18,561 nt of DNA, from NCBI GenBank assembly GCA_947628465.1, contig CANQZZ010000019.1:1-18561 (forward strand). The letters run 5' to 3'. This DNA comes from an uncultured Clostridia bacterium. Its GTDB lineage: Bacteria > Bacillota_A > Clostridia > TANB77 > CAG-508. Below the pieces are notes generated by a model. The model had not been told where the DNA came from and ran no database searches. It worked only from the letters and a program-made list of their open reading frames with translations. The translations under genes were made by a program, and so were the position numbers. This document shows, in pieces, positions 8,045-16,593 of this stretch. Position 1 is the stretch's first letter; each line of letters opens with the position of its first letter.

Positions 8045-8834
8045 ATGTCTAATTTTTTTGTTGGAATACTAATTGGTGCAGGTGCAATTCTTCCTGGAAT
8101 AAGCAGTCGGAGTTTTTTTGTGTTGCTTTGGTTTGTATGAAAAATTTGTAGATAAAATACTTCATTTTTTTAAAGATGTAAAAAATAATCTTAAGTTTTT
8201 TCTTCCTATTGGATTTGGCATGCTTTTAGGAATTTTTGCTTTTGGAAATATTTTAAGAGTGCTTTTTGATAAATTTTATATGGAGGCTTCATTTACGTTT
8301 ATTGGTTTGATTTTAGGAAGCCTAAAATTAGTTATAAAGCAAGCTCAAATAAAAAGAGTAACTTTATCACATATTTTGTGTTTGCTTGTTACTCTTTCTT
8401 TTAGTGTTTATCTTGTTGCTTTAGAAAAGTCAATTAATATAACATCATATATAAATTCTAATTCGTATTTAATTCTTGCAGGGGCTTTAATGTCTGCTGG
8501 GATTGTAATTCCCGGAGTTAGTAAAACTGTAATACTTATGATGCTTGGAATATATAAATTATATTTATCTGCAATTTCTAGTTTAAATTTATCTATACTT
8601 CTTCCTATTGGAATTGGTCTTTTGATTGGTGGAGTTATATTTTTAAGCATTATAAATTTATTGTTTAAATTTGCTAAAAGCTATACATATTCAGGTATTA
8701 TTGGATTTATTTTAGGCTCTATTTTCGTAATATATCCTGGATTTACTTTTGATTTACATGGTCTTGTTTCAGTATTGTTACTTATTATTTCATTTATTGT
8801 TGGATTTATACTTTCAAATTTACAAAAAAATTAG
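8045..8834 (+). CDS. popT: DUF368 family polyprenyl-phosphate transporter (PopT-type), in two frames joined at a CGGA site
   Basis: DUF368 proteins are polytopic membrane proteins reported to recycle undecaprenyl phosphate across the membrane for cell-wall synthesis. Frame 0 starts at ATG 8045 behind GGAGG, reads GILIGAGAILPGISS and reaches CGG at codon 22; it stops ten codons later. The +1 frame continues GVFLCCFGLYEKFVDKIL to a stop at 8834. Joining at CGGA gives 262 residues, a usual length, with the family motif PGIS-(S/G)-G intact (PGISGG-type in relatives). A second copy of the motif (SAGIVIPGVSKTVILMMLGIY, about 140-160) shows the internal repeat typical of the family. About eight hydrophobic segments are visible. 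A TTG at 8118 could be taken for a start, but it would remove the first repeat and has no ribosome binding site. Confidence 0.87.
8108..8111 (+). other. CGGA +1 recoding site in the DUF368 gene
   Basis: Frame 0 reads AGC AGT CGG AGT TTT, giving SSRSF and then a stop at 8138-8140. Reading AGT (CGGA) GTT TTT TTG gives Ser-Gly-Val-Phe-Leu and continues to the natural stop. This is the one site on the plus strand, so the effect is not tied to one strand of the assembly. Confidence 0.85.
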
Positions 8835-8835
8835 A

Positions 8836-8874
8836 GAAACATTCACTAATTTTTCTTTTAATTAGGATTGTTTC
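8836..8874. terminator. Probable bidirectional terminator between popT and fmt
   Basis: GAAACATTCACTAATT and AATTAGGATTGTTTC form an imperfect stem of about fourteen pairs around a TTTCTTTT loop. It directly follows the popT stop and lies between two converging genes (popT and fmt). T-rich sequence occurs on both sides but no perfect T run follows, so confidence is moderate. Confidence 0.5.
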
Positions 8875-8900
8875 CCTGTTATTATTTAAATTTATTTATA

Positions 8901-9884
8901 TTATTCAAATTTATCTACTACTTCTATTTTGTTTCCTCTTAAAAATTCAGGTGCTGTCATTCTCTTTGCATTTTCACCTTGAATTTCTAAAACAAGCAAT
9001 ATTCCTTCTTTTGTCATTATATATATTCCTTCTTTTTTATCTACATATAAAATTGTTCCTGGCTCTATTTCTGAAAATCTATATTCATATCCTATAAATT
9101 CTTTATATTTTTTTATAAACTCATCTACAGTAATTGTATCTACTTTCCAGAATTTTATCTTTTTCCCATTAAGACTGCTATATGCGCCCATTATTGGATT
9201 TAGTCCTCTTACTAAGTTTTTAATTTCTTTTGCTGTCTTGTTTTCCCAATCTATTTTTGATTGTTCCTTTTCAAGCATTGGTGCAATAGTAAAATTATTT
9301 CCTTGTTTCTTTCTTGGAGCTACACCTTTTTCAATTTGCTCTAAAGTTTTTACTAAAAGATTTGCTCCTATTTTTGAAAGTCTATCCCATAGCTGTCCTG
9401 AAGTTTCATCTTCATCTATTGTAACTTCCTCTTGAAGAATAATATCTCCTGCATCCATTTCTTCGTTTAAATACATTGTTGTAACACCCGTTGTTTTGTC
9501 ACCATTTAATATTGCCCATTGTATTGGTGCAGAGCCTCTATATTTAGGAAGAAGTGATGGATGAACATTTATTGCACCAAACTTTGGCAAGTCTAATATT
9601 TCTTTTGGAAGTATTCTTCCATATGCTACAACACAAATTATATCTGGATTTAATTCTTTTATTTTATCTATAATCTCAGTATTTCCTCTTAGTTTATCTG
9701 GTTGAAGAATATCTAAATTTTTTTCAAGAGCATATTCTTTAACTTCACTATATGCAAGTTTCATGCCTCTTCCTTTTGGTCTGTCTGGAACAGTTATAAC
9801 TGATAATATTTCATGCCCTTCTTCATAAATTGCTTTAAGTGAATCTCTTGCAAAATCTGGAGTTCCCATAAAAATTATTTTCAA
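8901..9884 (-). CDS. fmt: Methionyl-tRNA formyltransferase
   Basis: Fmt formylates the initiator Met-tRNA using 10-formyl-THF; the formyl group is later removed by Def, encoded next door. The 327-residue protein begins MKIIFMGTPDFA and carries RPKGRGMKL, VVAYGRILPKEIL and the catalytic segment INVHPSLLPKYRGSAPIQWAI (Asn and His), then MDAGDI with the catalytic Asp. A C-terminal OB-like domain (about 210-320) completes it. The start is a TTG at 9884, preceded by a run GGGGGG with about seven bases between, so I accept it; the first ATG lies five codons later and would cut into the first beta strand. It is the last gene of priA-def-fmt, 88 bases after def. Confidence 0.96.
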   Translation of the reverse strand: MKIIFMGTPDFARDSLKAIYEEGHEILSVITVPDRPKGRGMKLAYSEVKEYALEKNLDILQPDKLRGNTEIIDKIKELNPDIICVVAYGRILPKEILDLPKFGAINVHPSLLPKYRGSAPIQWAILNGDKTTGVTTMYLNEEMDAGDIILQEEVTIDEDETSGQLWDRLSKIGANLLVKTLEQIEKGVAPRKKQGNNFTIAPMLEKEQSKIDWENKTAKEIKNLVRGLNPIMGAYSSLNGKKIKFWKVDTITVDEFIKKYKEFIGYEYRFSEIEPGTILYVDKKEGIYIMTKEGILLVLEIQGENAKRMTAPEFLRGNKIEVVDKFE

Positions 9885-9972
9885 TATTCTTCCCCCCCTT
9901 AATTATTTTATATTTTGTAATTTAAATTTAATTTTTTATTTTATTTAAAATTGGTATTAACTATCTATTTCT

Positions 9973-10464
9973 TTACTTATTATTTTCATCATCTGGTGTA
10001 ACTATCTCTAAAGTACCTGGTATAATTTTATCAATAAACACTTCTCCGTTTAAGTGGTCTACCTCGTGGCATATTGCTTGTGCAAGCAAATCCTTTGCTT
10101 TTATTTCTATTTTTTCTCCGTTTTCATTTAAAGCTCTTACTGTAACTTCTTTTGGTCTTACTATTTTTGCAAATTTATTTGGAAAACTAAGGCATCCTTC
10201 TTCAACTACTTGTTCTCCTTTTGTTTCTATTATTTCTGGATTTATTAATATATATGGTGCTATTCCTTCTTCATATATATCTATAACTACAATTCTTTTT
10301 AAAACTCCAACTTGTACTGCAGCAAGTCCTACTCCATTTAAACTGTGCATTGTCTCTAGCATGTCTTGAATTAGCTCTTTTACTTTTTCATCAATTACTT
10401 CTACTTGTCTTGATTTCTTTTTTAGTATTTCGTCTCCTTCTTCTCTTATTATTCTAATTGCCAT
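9973..10464 (-). CDS. def: Peptide deformylase
   Basis: Def removes the N-formyl group from nascent proteins at the ribosome. All three motifs are present in the 163 residues: GVGLAAVQVG (GxGLAAxQ), EEGCLSFP (EGCLS, metal-binding Cys) and QAICHEVDHLNG (HExxH, two metal-binding His and catalytic Glu). The protein ends with a short acidic tail. The ATG has a GGGGGG run about ten bases upstream, the same unusual G-rich ribosome binding site seen for fmt. priA ends 15 bases before its start codon, so the genes are co-transcribed. The order priA-def-fmt is the conserved Firmicutes arrangement. Confidence 0.97.
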   Translation of the reverse strand: MAIRIIREEGDEILKKKSRQVEVIDEKVKELIQDMLETMHSLNGVGLAAVQVGVLKRIVVIDIYEEGIAPYILINPEIIETKGEQVVEEGCLSFPNKFAKIVRPKEVTVRALNENGEKIEIKAKDLLAQAICHEVDHLNGEVFIDKIIPGTLEIVTPDDENNK

Positions 10465-10479
10465 ATATATTTTTCCCCC

Positions 10480-12703
10480 CTAATTCATATTGTTTGGATT
10501 AATATCTACTACAACTCTTGTATTTTTGAATTTTAACTTATAATACTCTTCTAATGTATTATTTACTAAATTTACAATTGTATTACTTAAGTTGCATTTT
10601 GCAATTATTCTCCACCTATATTTATTTTTTATTTTGCTTATTGGAGATACAACTGGTCTATATATATCTAGTTTTATTTTATATTCCTTACATTTTTTCT
10701 CTAATATTGTATGCAATTTTTTTGATGCTTGTTCTACTTCTTCTTTACTGTTAGAACTTATCCCAAACATTATTATATCGCAAAATGGCGGATATTTCAA
10801 TTGTTTTCTAAGTTCTATTTCGGTGTTATAAAAGTCATCATAATTTTGCTCTTTTGCACATTCTATTACAAAATTTTCTGGATTGTATGATTGTACAATT
10901 ACTCGTCCTTCTTTTTCTCTTCCTGCTCGTCCTGCAACTTGTGTAAGTATATCAAAAGTTCTTTCATTTGCTCTGTAATCTTCTATATTTAAACTATTAT
11001 CTGCTGCAATAACACCTACTAATGTTACATTTGGAAAATGATGTCCTTTTACTACCATTTGTGTTCCTATTAGTATATCAATATTTTCATTTTTAAATTT
11101 ATTTAGTATTTGCTCATGTGAATTCTTTTTGCTTACAGTATCTATGTCCATCCTTATTGTTGTTGCATTTGGAAATAATTTTTGTATTTCATTTTGTAAC
11201 TTTTCTGTTCCAGTTCCAAAATACCTTATATTTTTACTTTTGCAACTTGGACAAATTTCTACATTTTTAATTTCATAGCCACAATAATGACATTTTAATG
11301 TGTTAGTATATCTATGGTATGTTAAACTTATATTACATCTTTTGCATTTAACAGTATAACCACAATCTCTACACATTACAAATGTTGAAAATCCTCGTCT
11401 GTTTAAAAATAGTATTGTTTGCTCTTTGTTTTGAAGATTTTTTTCTATTTCATCATATAGCTTTTTGCTTATCATTGACCTGTTTCCGTTTGCAAGTTCT
11501 TGTCTTAAATCAACTATTTTAACATTTGGCAAAGATGCTTTATTTGCTCTTTTTGTAAGGGTTATTAACTCTATTTTTCCTCTTTTTGCTTTTTCAAATG
11601 TGTTTATTGATGGAGTTGCACTACCTAAAACTAGCGGAATATCGTTCTGTTTTGCCATATAACTTGCAATTTCTTTTGCATTAAATCTAGGTGACATTTC
11701 TGATTTATATGATGAATCATGTTCTTCGTCAATTATTATTATTCCTAAATTTTGAATTGGTGCAAATATTGCAGACCTTGCTCCAATTACAATTTTTACT
11801 TTGTTTTCTTTTATTTTTTGCCATTCATCATATCTTTCCCCAACTGAAAGTTTGCTATGAAGGACTGCTATGCACTCCCCGAATCTTGCTAAAAATCTAT
11901 CTACCATTTGTGGTGTTAAAGATATTTCTGGAACTAATACTATTGCTGTTTTGTTTTGTTTTATTACATTCTCTATTAATTGCAAATATATTTCGGTTTT
12001 TCCGTGAGCCTGTTACTCCATATATCAAAAACTCTTTATATTTGCTACTGCTTATTTTGTTATATGCAATTTGCTGTTCTTCTGTTAGTTTAAGAGATTT
12101 ATCTCTTGTTATATTTTTATGTGCAAATGGATTTCTTTCTACTTTTTCTTCTAATATTTCTATATATCCATTTTTCTCTAATGTTTTAATTATACTTCTT
12201 GATGTGTCTGTTAATATTTCTAAATCTAAAATATGTATTCCTTCATTTTCAAATAAAAATGTAAGCAATCTTTTTTGTTTTTCTGATTTAATTATTCCTT
12301 CTTCTATATCAAATTCTATTTCTTCTATTTCTTTTTTTAAGTATACAAAATTTGCTTTTTTATCTTTTACTCTGTTTTGAATATTTTTTGTACTATTCCC
12401 TGGAGGAAGCATAAGTCTTATACAATCAGATACATTACAAAAATATCTTCTTGCCATTATTTTTGCAAGCTCTATATTTTCTTTGCTTAAGATATTATCT
12501 TCTAATTTTGTTATTTCTTTATTGGCAAATTCTGAAGATTCTTTAATTCCAATAACAAATCCTTCTTCTTGCTTTGTTTTTCCAAATGGCACAAAAACTC
12601 TAGAGCCTATTTTTATATCTTTTAAAATAGCCTCTGGTATTATATAATCATAGGTTTTATTTAGTTCTTTTGCAATTGTATTTATTATAACTTCTGCTAC
12701 CAT
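10480..12703 (-). CDS. priA: Primosomal helicase PriA, in two frames joined at a CGGA site inside the P-loop
   Basis: PriA restarts stalled replication forks as a 3'-5' helicase and primosome loader. The N-terminal DNA-binding domain (VAEVIINT, VFVPFGKTKQEEGFVIG) is in frame 0, which breaks in the Walker A motif at GVTGS-(CGG). The +1 frame supplies GKTEIYLQLIE, then LVPEISLTPQ, DEEH (325-328), GSATPS, the eight zinc cysteines (444, 447, 453, 456, 471, 474, 484, 487), GTGTEKLQ and AGRAGR. Joining at CGGA gives 740 residues and a perfect GSGKTE. I prefer the ATG at 12703, which has AAGGTG about six bases upstream, over one five codons earlier. CGA is read as Arg several times here, including RAGR, so only CGG is special. 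PriA is generally important for growth, so a dead gene with intact sequence on both sides is implausible. Confidence 0.93.
12001..12004 (-). other. CGGA +1 recoding site in the PriA Walker A motif
   Basis: Frame 0 reads GGC TCA CGG AAA AAC CGA (GSRKNR). Reading TCA (CGGA) AAA ACC GAA gives GSGKTE, the universal P-loop with its required Gly before Lys-Thr. Frame 0 runs 34 more codons without any PriA similarity. This site fixes the position of the shift to a single base and argues that the inserted residue is Gly, not Arg. Confidence 0.9.
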
Positions 12704-12721
12704 TTTTTCACCTTGCATATA

Positions 12722-12750
12722 AGTATATCAAAAAAATAGAAAAATATAAA
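12722..12750 (-). promoter_or_regulatory. Possible promoter of priA-def-fmt
   Basis: On the minus strand TTTATA (12750-12745), 17 bases and TATACT (12727-12722) resemble a sigma-A promoter. It would give a very short leader before the priA ribosome binding site, and its -35 overlaps the upstream hairpin. Weak call. Confidence 0.3.
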
Positions 12751-12801
12751 GGGGTCTTAAGTATGTAATTTTCAAAATAAATCACATACTTAAGACCCTT
12801 T
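12748..12801 (-). terminator. Large inverted repeat, probable terminator after gmk
   Basis: GGGTCTTAAGTATGT (12752-12766) and its exact complement ACATACTTAAGACCC (12784-12798) form fifteen perfect pairs, extended by AAA/TTT with one bulged G, around a 17-base loop. On the minus strand it lies 37 bases after the gmk stop and is followed by CCTTTATATTTTT. It closes the rsmE-gmk operon. The stem is longer than most intrinsic terminators, so a small mobile palindrome is an alternative. Confidence 0.6.
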
Positions 12802-12837
12802 ATTCTTGATAAATATTTAAATTCTAACTTTAAAATA

Positions 12838-13401
12838 TTATTTTAATTTGTATTCATTTTGTATAATTGTCATAATTATTTGTACAGTTTTTTCTAAATC
12901 ATCATTTTTTATTACATAGTCATATATCCCTATTTTAGATTCCTCATAATCAAATCTATTAAGTCTTAGTTCTATTTCCTTAATTGTTGCTTTTTCTATT
13001 CTATGCTCTAATCTTCTTCTTAGTTCATCTTTAGGAACTCTTAAGAAAATTGTTACTATTTTTATATCATTTTTTAATAATTTAATTAAATTTTCTGTTC
13101 CATTAACTTCAATATCTTTTACAATTATTTTTCCATCTTTGATTTTTTCATTTAATATCTTTTTTGATGTTCCATAATAATGTTCATGATGCACAGAATA
13201 CTCATAAAATTCATCTTCTCGTATTTTTTGTTCAAACTCTTCAGTAGTTACAAAATTATATACTTCCCCATCAACTTCACCAGGTCTTGGCAATCTATCT
13301 GTATATGAAGGCATTGTTGTTACATTATCCATTCTTTTTAATAATTCTTTTTTTATTGTGTCTTTTCCTGCTCCTGATACTCCGGATAATAATACTAACA
13401 T
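12838..13401 (-). CDS. gmk: Guanylate kinase
   Basis: Gmk phosphorylates GMP to GDP with ATP. The 187-residue protein begins MLVLLSGVSGAGKDT (P-loop GVSGAGKDT, a variant of GPSGxGKGT), followed by the GMP-binding segment SYTDRLPRPGEVDGEVYNFV and EFYEYSVHHEHYYGTSK. The lid and C-terminal part include VKDIEVNGTENL, TIFLRVP and RLEHRIEKA. It is slightly shorter than most homologues (about 200). TDRLPRPGE replaces the usual TTRxPRxGE, a conservative change. The start overlaps the end of rpoZ by seven bases, indicating translational coupling, and its ribosome binding site (GGTGG-like) lies within rpoZ. It is the last gene of the rsmE operon. Confidence 0.93.
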   Translation of the reverse strand: MLVLLSGVSGAGKDTIKKELLKRMDNVTTMPSYTDRLPRPGEVDGEVYNFVTTEEFEQKIREDEFYEYSVHHEHYYGTSKKILNEKIKDGKIIVKDIEVNGTENLIKLLKNDIKIVTIFLRVPKDELRRRLEHRIEKATIKEIELRLNRFDYEESKIGIYDYVIKNDDLEKTVQIIMTIIQNEYKLK

Positions 13402-13583
13402 ATTACCACCTTTCCTTCTGCAATTTCATTTGCAGCAAGTGTAACAGATGATTTTTCGTTTACTCTTGTAAGTGGAACACTTCCAGATGCTATTTGTCTT
13501 GCCCTTTTTGAAGTAACAATTACAAGTTCAAATCTGTTATCAAATATTTCTAATAAATCTGTAACGGTAGGTTTAATTATCAT
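13395..13583 (-). CDS. rpoZ: RNA polymerase omega subunit
   Basis: Omega helps beta-prime fold and stabilises RNA polymerase. The 62-residue protein carries the family core: NRFELVIVTSKRARQI (variant of NRYELVLxAAKRARQL) and ANEIAEGKV (variant of ALxEIxxGKI). I chose ATG 13583 because AAAGGAG lies about ten bases upstream; an in-frame TTG at 13592 overlaps that site. In B. subtilis the order is yicC(yloC)-remA(ylzA)-gmk-rpoZ-coaBC-priA. Here rpoZ precedes gmk and no coaBC lies between this block and priA. Confidence 0.9.
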   Translation of the reverse strand: MIIKPTVTDLLEIFDNRFELVIVTSKRARQIASGSVPLTRVNEKSSVTLAANEIAEGKVVIC

Positions 13584-13605
13584 TTTTATCAATCTCCTTT
13601 TTTTA

Positions 13606-13866
13606 TTATTCTTCTGATTCTTCTTTACTAATATCTTTATCTAATCTAGATGCAACTGTTTCTGGTTGTACAGCAGAAAGTATTACATGTCCTGAGTCCA
13701 TTATTATAACTGCTCTTGTTCTTCTTCCGCAAGTAGCATCAACAGCCATTTTAGAATCTTTTGCTTCTTGTACTAATCTTTTTATTGGAGCAGATTCTGG
13801 GCTTACTATTGTTATAACTCTATTTGCAGAAACAATATTTCCAAATCCTATATTTATTAATTGCAT
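13606..13866 (-). CDS. remA: RemA/DUF370 family DNA-binding regulator
   Basis: In B. subtilis RemA is an oligomeric DNA-binding activator of biofilm matrix and osmoprotection genes. The 86-residue product matches closely: [27 protein letters not shown], then [33 protein letters not shown], and a short acidic tail. The arginine-rich loop (GRRTR) is the DNA-contacting part. GGAGG lies about eight bases upstream of the ATG at 13866. It sits 13 bases after yicC and 22 before rpoZ, the usual Firmicutes context. Its targets in this organism are unknown. Confidence 0.93.
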   Translation of the reverse strand: MQLINIGFGNIVSANRVITIVSPESAPIKRLVQEAKDSKMAVDATCGRRTRAVIIMDSGHVILSAVQPETVASRLDKDISKEESEE

Positions 13867-13879
13867 AGCATAATCCTCC

Positions 13880-14758
13880 TTATTCTATGTTTTGCACTTG
13901 TTCGCGTATATTTTCTAATTCTGTTTTTATATCAACAACTAAATTGGTTATTTCTAAATTATTTGCCTTTGACCCTATTGTATTTGTTTCTCTATTCATT
14001 TCTTGAATTAAGAAATCTAATTTTTTTCCAACAGCTATATTTTCATTTATTAAATTTAAAAATTGTGACACATGACTTTTAAGTCTAGTTATTTCTTCTT
14101 CAACAGAACATTTATCTGAATAAATAACTACTTCTTGTGCTAGCCTTGTTTGGTCTACTACATCAGTTTTTAGTAATTCTTTAATTCTTGCTTCTAATTT
14201 TACTATATATTCTTCTACAAGTCCAGTAGAAATATTAGAAATTTTATCAATTTTATCACAAATTATTTTTATTCTGTTTTCTAAATCTAATTTAATTTTA
14301 TTTCCTTCTTTTTGTCTCATATCTATAAAGCTCTTTATTGCTTCATTTAGAGCAATGATTAATTCTTTTTCTATTATTTCTTCTGCATCTTCTTCTATAC
14401 TTATATTTAGCACATCAGGTAATTTTGAAATATCCATTATATTTACATTATCAATTATTTCCGCCTCTTTTGATAATTTTTTAAGCTCATTTATATATTT
14501 CTTTGCAATTTCAGTATTTAATTTTATATTTTTTCCTTTATCACTATTATTGTTAAAAGTTACAAATACATCAACTTTACCTCTAGATACTGAATTTAAT
14601 ATTTCTTTTTTTACCTTTTCTTCTAGGTAGTTTAAATTTCTAGGCATCTTTATATTAATATCACTATATCTATTATTTACCGATTTTATTTCAATTATAT
14701 ATTCTCTTCCTTCATTCTCATATATTGCCCTGCCAAAGCCTGTCATACTTTTAATCAT
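13880..14758 (-). CDS. yicC: YicC/YloC family endoribonuclease
   Basis: YicC-family proteins are oligomeric endoribonucleases; the E. coli member acts in RNA turnover. The 292-residue product has the N-terminal signature [31 protein letters not shown], and the C-terminal DUF1732 part with [25 protein letters not shown] and [22 protein letters not shown]. Length is normal. Its ATG overlaps the stop of the upstream membrane-protein gene (TAATG), so translation is probably coupled. That stop is used only by ribosomes that made the +1 shift at 15601, which may link YicC synthesis to recoding. Confidence 0.93.
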   Translation of the reverse strand: MIKSMTGFGRAIYENEGREYIIEIKSVNNRYSDINIKMPRNLNYLEEKVKKEILNSVSRGKVDVFVTFNNNSDKGKNIKLNTEIAKKYINELKKLSKEAEIIDNVNIMDISKLPDVLNISIEEDAEEIIEKELIIALNEAIKSFIDMRQKEGNKIKLDLENRIKIICDKIDKISNISTGLVEEYIVKLEARIKELLKTDVVDQTRLAQEVVIYSDKCSVEEEITRLKSHVSQFLNLINENIAVGKKLDFLIQEMNRETNTIGSKANNLEITNLVVDIKTELENIREQVQNIE

Positions 14759-15760
14759 TATTCTTTAACCACCTTTCTTGGTCTTCCTCGTTTTTTTGGT
14801 GCCTCATTTGCTTTGTTTTCATCACTTTTTTTACTCTTTGTTTTTGTTGTTTCTGCTTTTTTTGTTACTTCATTTTTTGTTCTATCTTTTTTAGTTGCTT
14901 CCTTCTTTGCCTCTGTCGTTTTTGTTCCTGTTTTTTTTGTTTCGGTTTTCTTTGTTCCTGCACTTTTGGTTTCTGTTTTTTTGGTTGCAGTTTTCTTTGT
15001 TCCAGTCTGTTTTGTTTCCGTCTTTTTACTTTTTGTTTCTTTATTTTCTGGCACCTTTGCAGTTGTCCTTTTTGCTCCCGTTTTCTTTTCCTCAGTCTTC
15101 TTTTCTCCTGTTTTTTTCGTTTCTGCCTTTTTTGTTGCTGTTTTCTTTTTAGCTACTCTTTTTACGGGTTTCTTTTCTTCTTTTTCATCATTATCTGCTT
15201 CTAAATTTTCGTTTGTTTCTTCATCTATATCTTCTGCATCATCTTGCTCTACATCTTCATTAGTTATTGCTTTACCTCTTTTTACTATTTCTTTTACATC
15301 GCTTACATTTTCCATACTTTTACTTTTAACTTTCACAGATATATATACTGATTTTAAAATATAATATGCAGCAATATATATGCTAGACATCAAGTAATAC
15401 TTTTTGTATACATCACCTACTTCAAATACTATATATGGCAAAAACAATGTAAATATAGCAACTACTAAGGACTCTATTCCAAACATTGCTAAATATCCAC
15501 TATCTTTTTTATATGCAACTTCAAATAAAATTATAGATATTCCTAAAATTATAAAACTGAAAAGGTTTAACAATTCTCTTCCTATAATTTTTACATTTCC
15601 GCATACTACCTAATATTATGAATATAAAATAAGATATTATTACAGCTCCTACTATAATATTTATAAAAATATCTTTTCTAATACTATTTTTTGTTTCATC
15701 TGATAATGTAGTTTTTTCATCTATTTCTTTTTCTATTTTTTCTATTGTACTTTCTTTCAT
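14758..15760 (-). CDS. Four-helix membrane protein with a lysine/threonine-rich, histone-H1-like tail and AT-hook, in two frames joined at a CGGA site
   Basis: I do not recognise this protein. Frame 0 (ATG 15760) encodes an acidic start and a membrane helix (about 31-53, ending IILGSM), meets CGG at codon 54 and stops 25 codons later. The +1 frame continues GNVKIIGRELLNLFSFIILGISII and stays open to 14760-14758. The joined product has 333 residues: four membrane helices in the first 140, an acidic stretch (EDVEQDDAEDIDEE), then about 130 residues of repeats of KKT/TKK with A, E and G, ending in PKKRGRPRK, an AT-hook core (RGRP at 324-327). The tail resembles bacterial histone-H1-like proteins, so the protein may tie DNA or RNA to the membrane. 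It overlaps the rsmE stop and the yicC start (TAATG at both ends). Its own ribosome binding site is GGAGG. Confidence 0.8.
15598..15601 (-). other. CGGA +1 recoding site in the H1-tail membrane protein
   Basis: Frame 0 reads AGT ATG CGG AAA TGT and then 23 more codons without clear character. Reading ATG (CGGA) AAT GTA AAA gives SM-G-NVK and joins the first helix to three further helices and the tail. No family alignment was available, so this case rests on the shared site, the short spacing and the coupled gene ends. Confidence 0.75.
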
Positions 15761-16533
15761 TAAACATTTCCTCCTAAATCTCCTAGCTCATACATTATTA
15801 TACTTGTTAGAACAAATGCTACTGTTTCTGTTCGTAATATCCTTTTTCCTAGTGTTATAACCTTTGCTCCATTTTCTTTTAAGTAATTTACTTCTTCTTC
15901 ATCTATTCCGCCTTCTGGACCAATAATAACAGCAATTTTAAATTTGTCATTTTTACTTTTCGTTTTTTCTTTTATTTTTATTAATTCATTTTTTAATGTG
16001 TTTGTTTGCTCATTTTCATACGCTAATAATACTATATCATATTTAGAAGTTAAATTACAAATATTTTTTATATTTATTATATTATTAACTTTAGGAATAA
16101 TATCTCTACCACATTGCTTTGCTGCTACTTCTGATATTTTTTGCCATCTATCTATTTTTTTTGCTTTTCCCTTTTCATCTATTTTTACAACACATCTTTT
16201 CATTTCTACCGGAGTTATTTCTTGTGCTCCTAATTCCACACATTTTTGTATTATAAGTTCCATTTTATCTGATTTTGGAAGCCCTTGAAAAATATGTATG
16301 TGTATATTTGGCTCACTTAAAGAATCTATTTTATTAAAAATATTACATTCTACTGTTTCATTACTTATTTTAGTTATTTCGCATGCGTAATTCACAGATG
16401 TATCTAAATCACATATTTGCAAGTCATCATCTATATTTAATCTTAATACATTTTTTATATGGTTTACGTCTTTACCTGTTATTACGATTTTCCCATCTTT
16501 TATTTGATTATTTTTTACAAAAAATTTTGGCAT
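15760..16533 (-). CDS. rsmE: 16S rRNA (uracil(1498)-N3)-methyltransferase
   Basis: RsmE methylates U1498 of 16S rRNA using SAM. The 257-residue protein has a PUA-like N-terminus (MPKFFVKNNQI, HIKNVLRL) and the SPOUT methyltransferase domain: FQGLPKSDKMELIIQKCVELG, AAKQCGRDIIP, IGPEGGIDEEEV and LGKRILRTETVAF, the last two forming the knotted SAM site. The ATG has AAGGAG about seven bases upstream and a good promoter before that. In many Firmicutes prmA lies between dnaJ and rsmE; here there is only a 131-base gap. It is the first gene of the operon running to gmk. Confidence 0.95.
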   Translation of the reverse strand: MPKFFVKNNQIKDGKIVITGKDVNHIKNVLRLNIDDDLQICDLDTSVNYACEITKISNETVECNIFNKIDSLSEPNIHIHIFQGLPKSDKMELIIQKCVELGAQEITPVEMKRCVVKIDEKGKAKKIDRWQKISEVAAKQCGRDIIPKVNNIINIKNICNLTSKYDIVLLAYENEQTNTLKNELIKIKEKTKSKNDKFKIAVIIGPEGGIDEEEVNYLKENGAKVITLGKRILRTETVAFVLTSIIMYELGDLGGNV

Positions 16534-16556
16534 AATTTTTCTCCTTTAACAATGGA

Positions 16557-16585
16557 ATTATATCATACTTTTAACAGTTAGTAAA
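16557..16585 (-). promoter_or_regulatory. Promoter of the rsmE-gmk operon
   Basis: On the minus strand TTTACT (16585-16580), a 17-base spacer and a perfect TATAAT (16562-16557) form a sigma-A-type promoter. It lies about 24 bases before the rsmE ATG, leaving room for a short leader with the AAGGAG site. Confidence 0.65.
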
Positions 16586-16593
16586 TTTTTGCG

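Noticed and set aside
11985..12003. Internal TTG-started ORFs at 8118, 11985 and 15573 and an ATG at 16904 as separate genes
   Set aside because: They lack ribosome binding sites and begin in the middle of domains; they are the 3' parts of recoded genes.
14880..15180. Tandem repeat or CRISPR-like array
   Set aside because: The repeated short words encode KKT/TKK units of a protein tail; there are no regular spacers and no direct repeats of CRISPR size.
14813..15364. Plus-strand 183-residue hydrophobic ORF
   Set aside because: It is the reverse complement of the lysine-rich tail repeats and has no ribosome binding site or family likeness.
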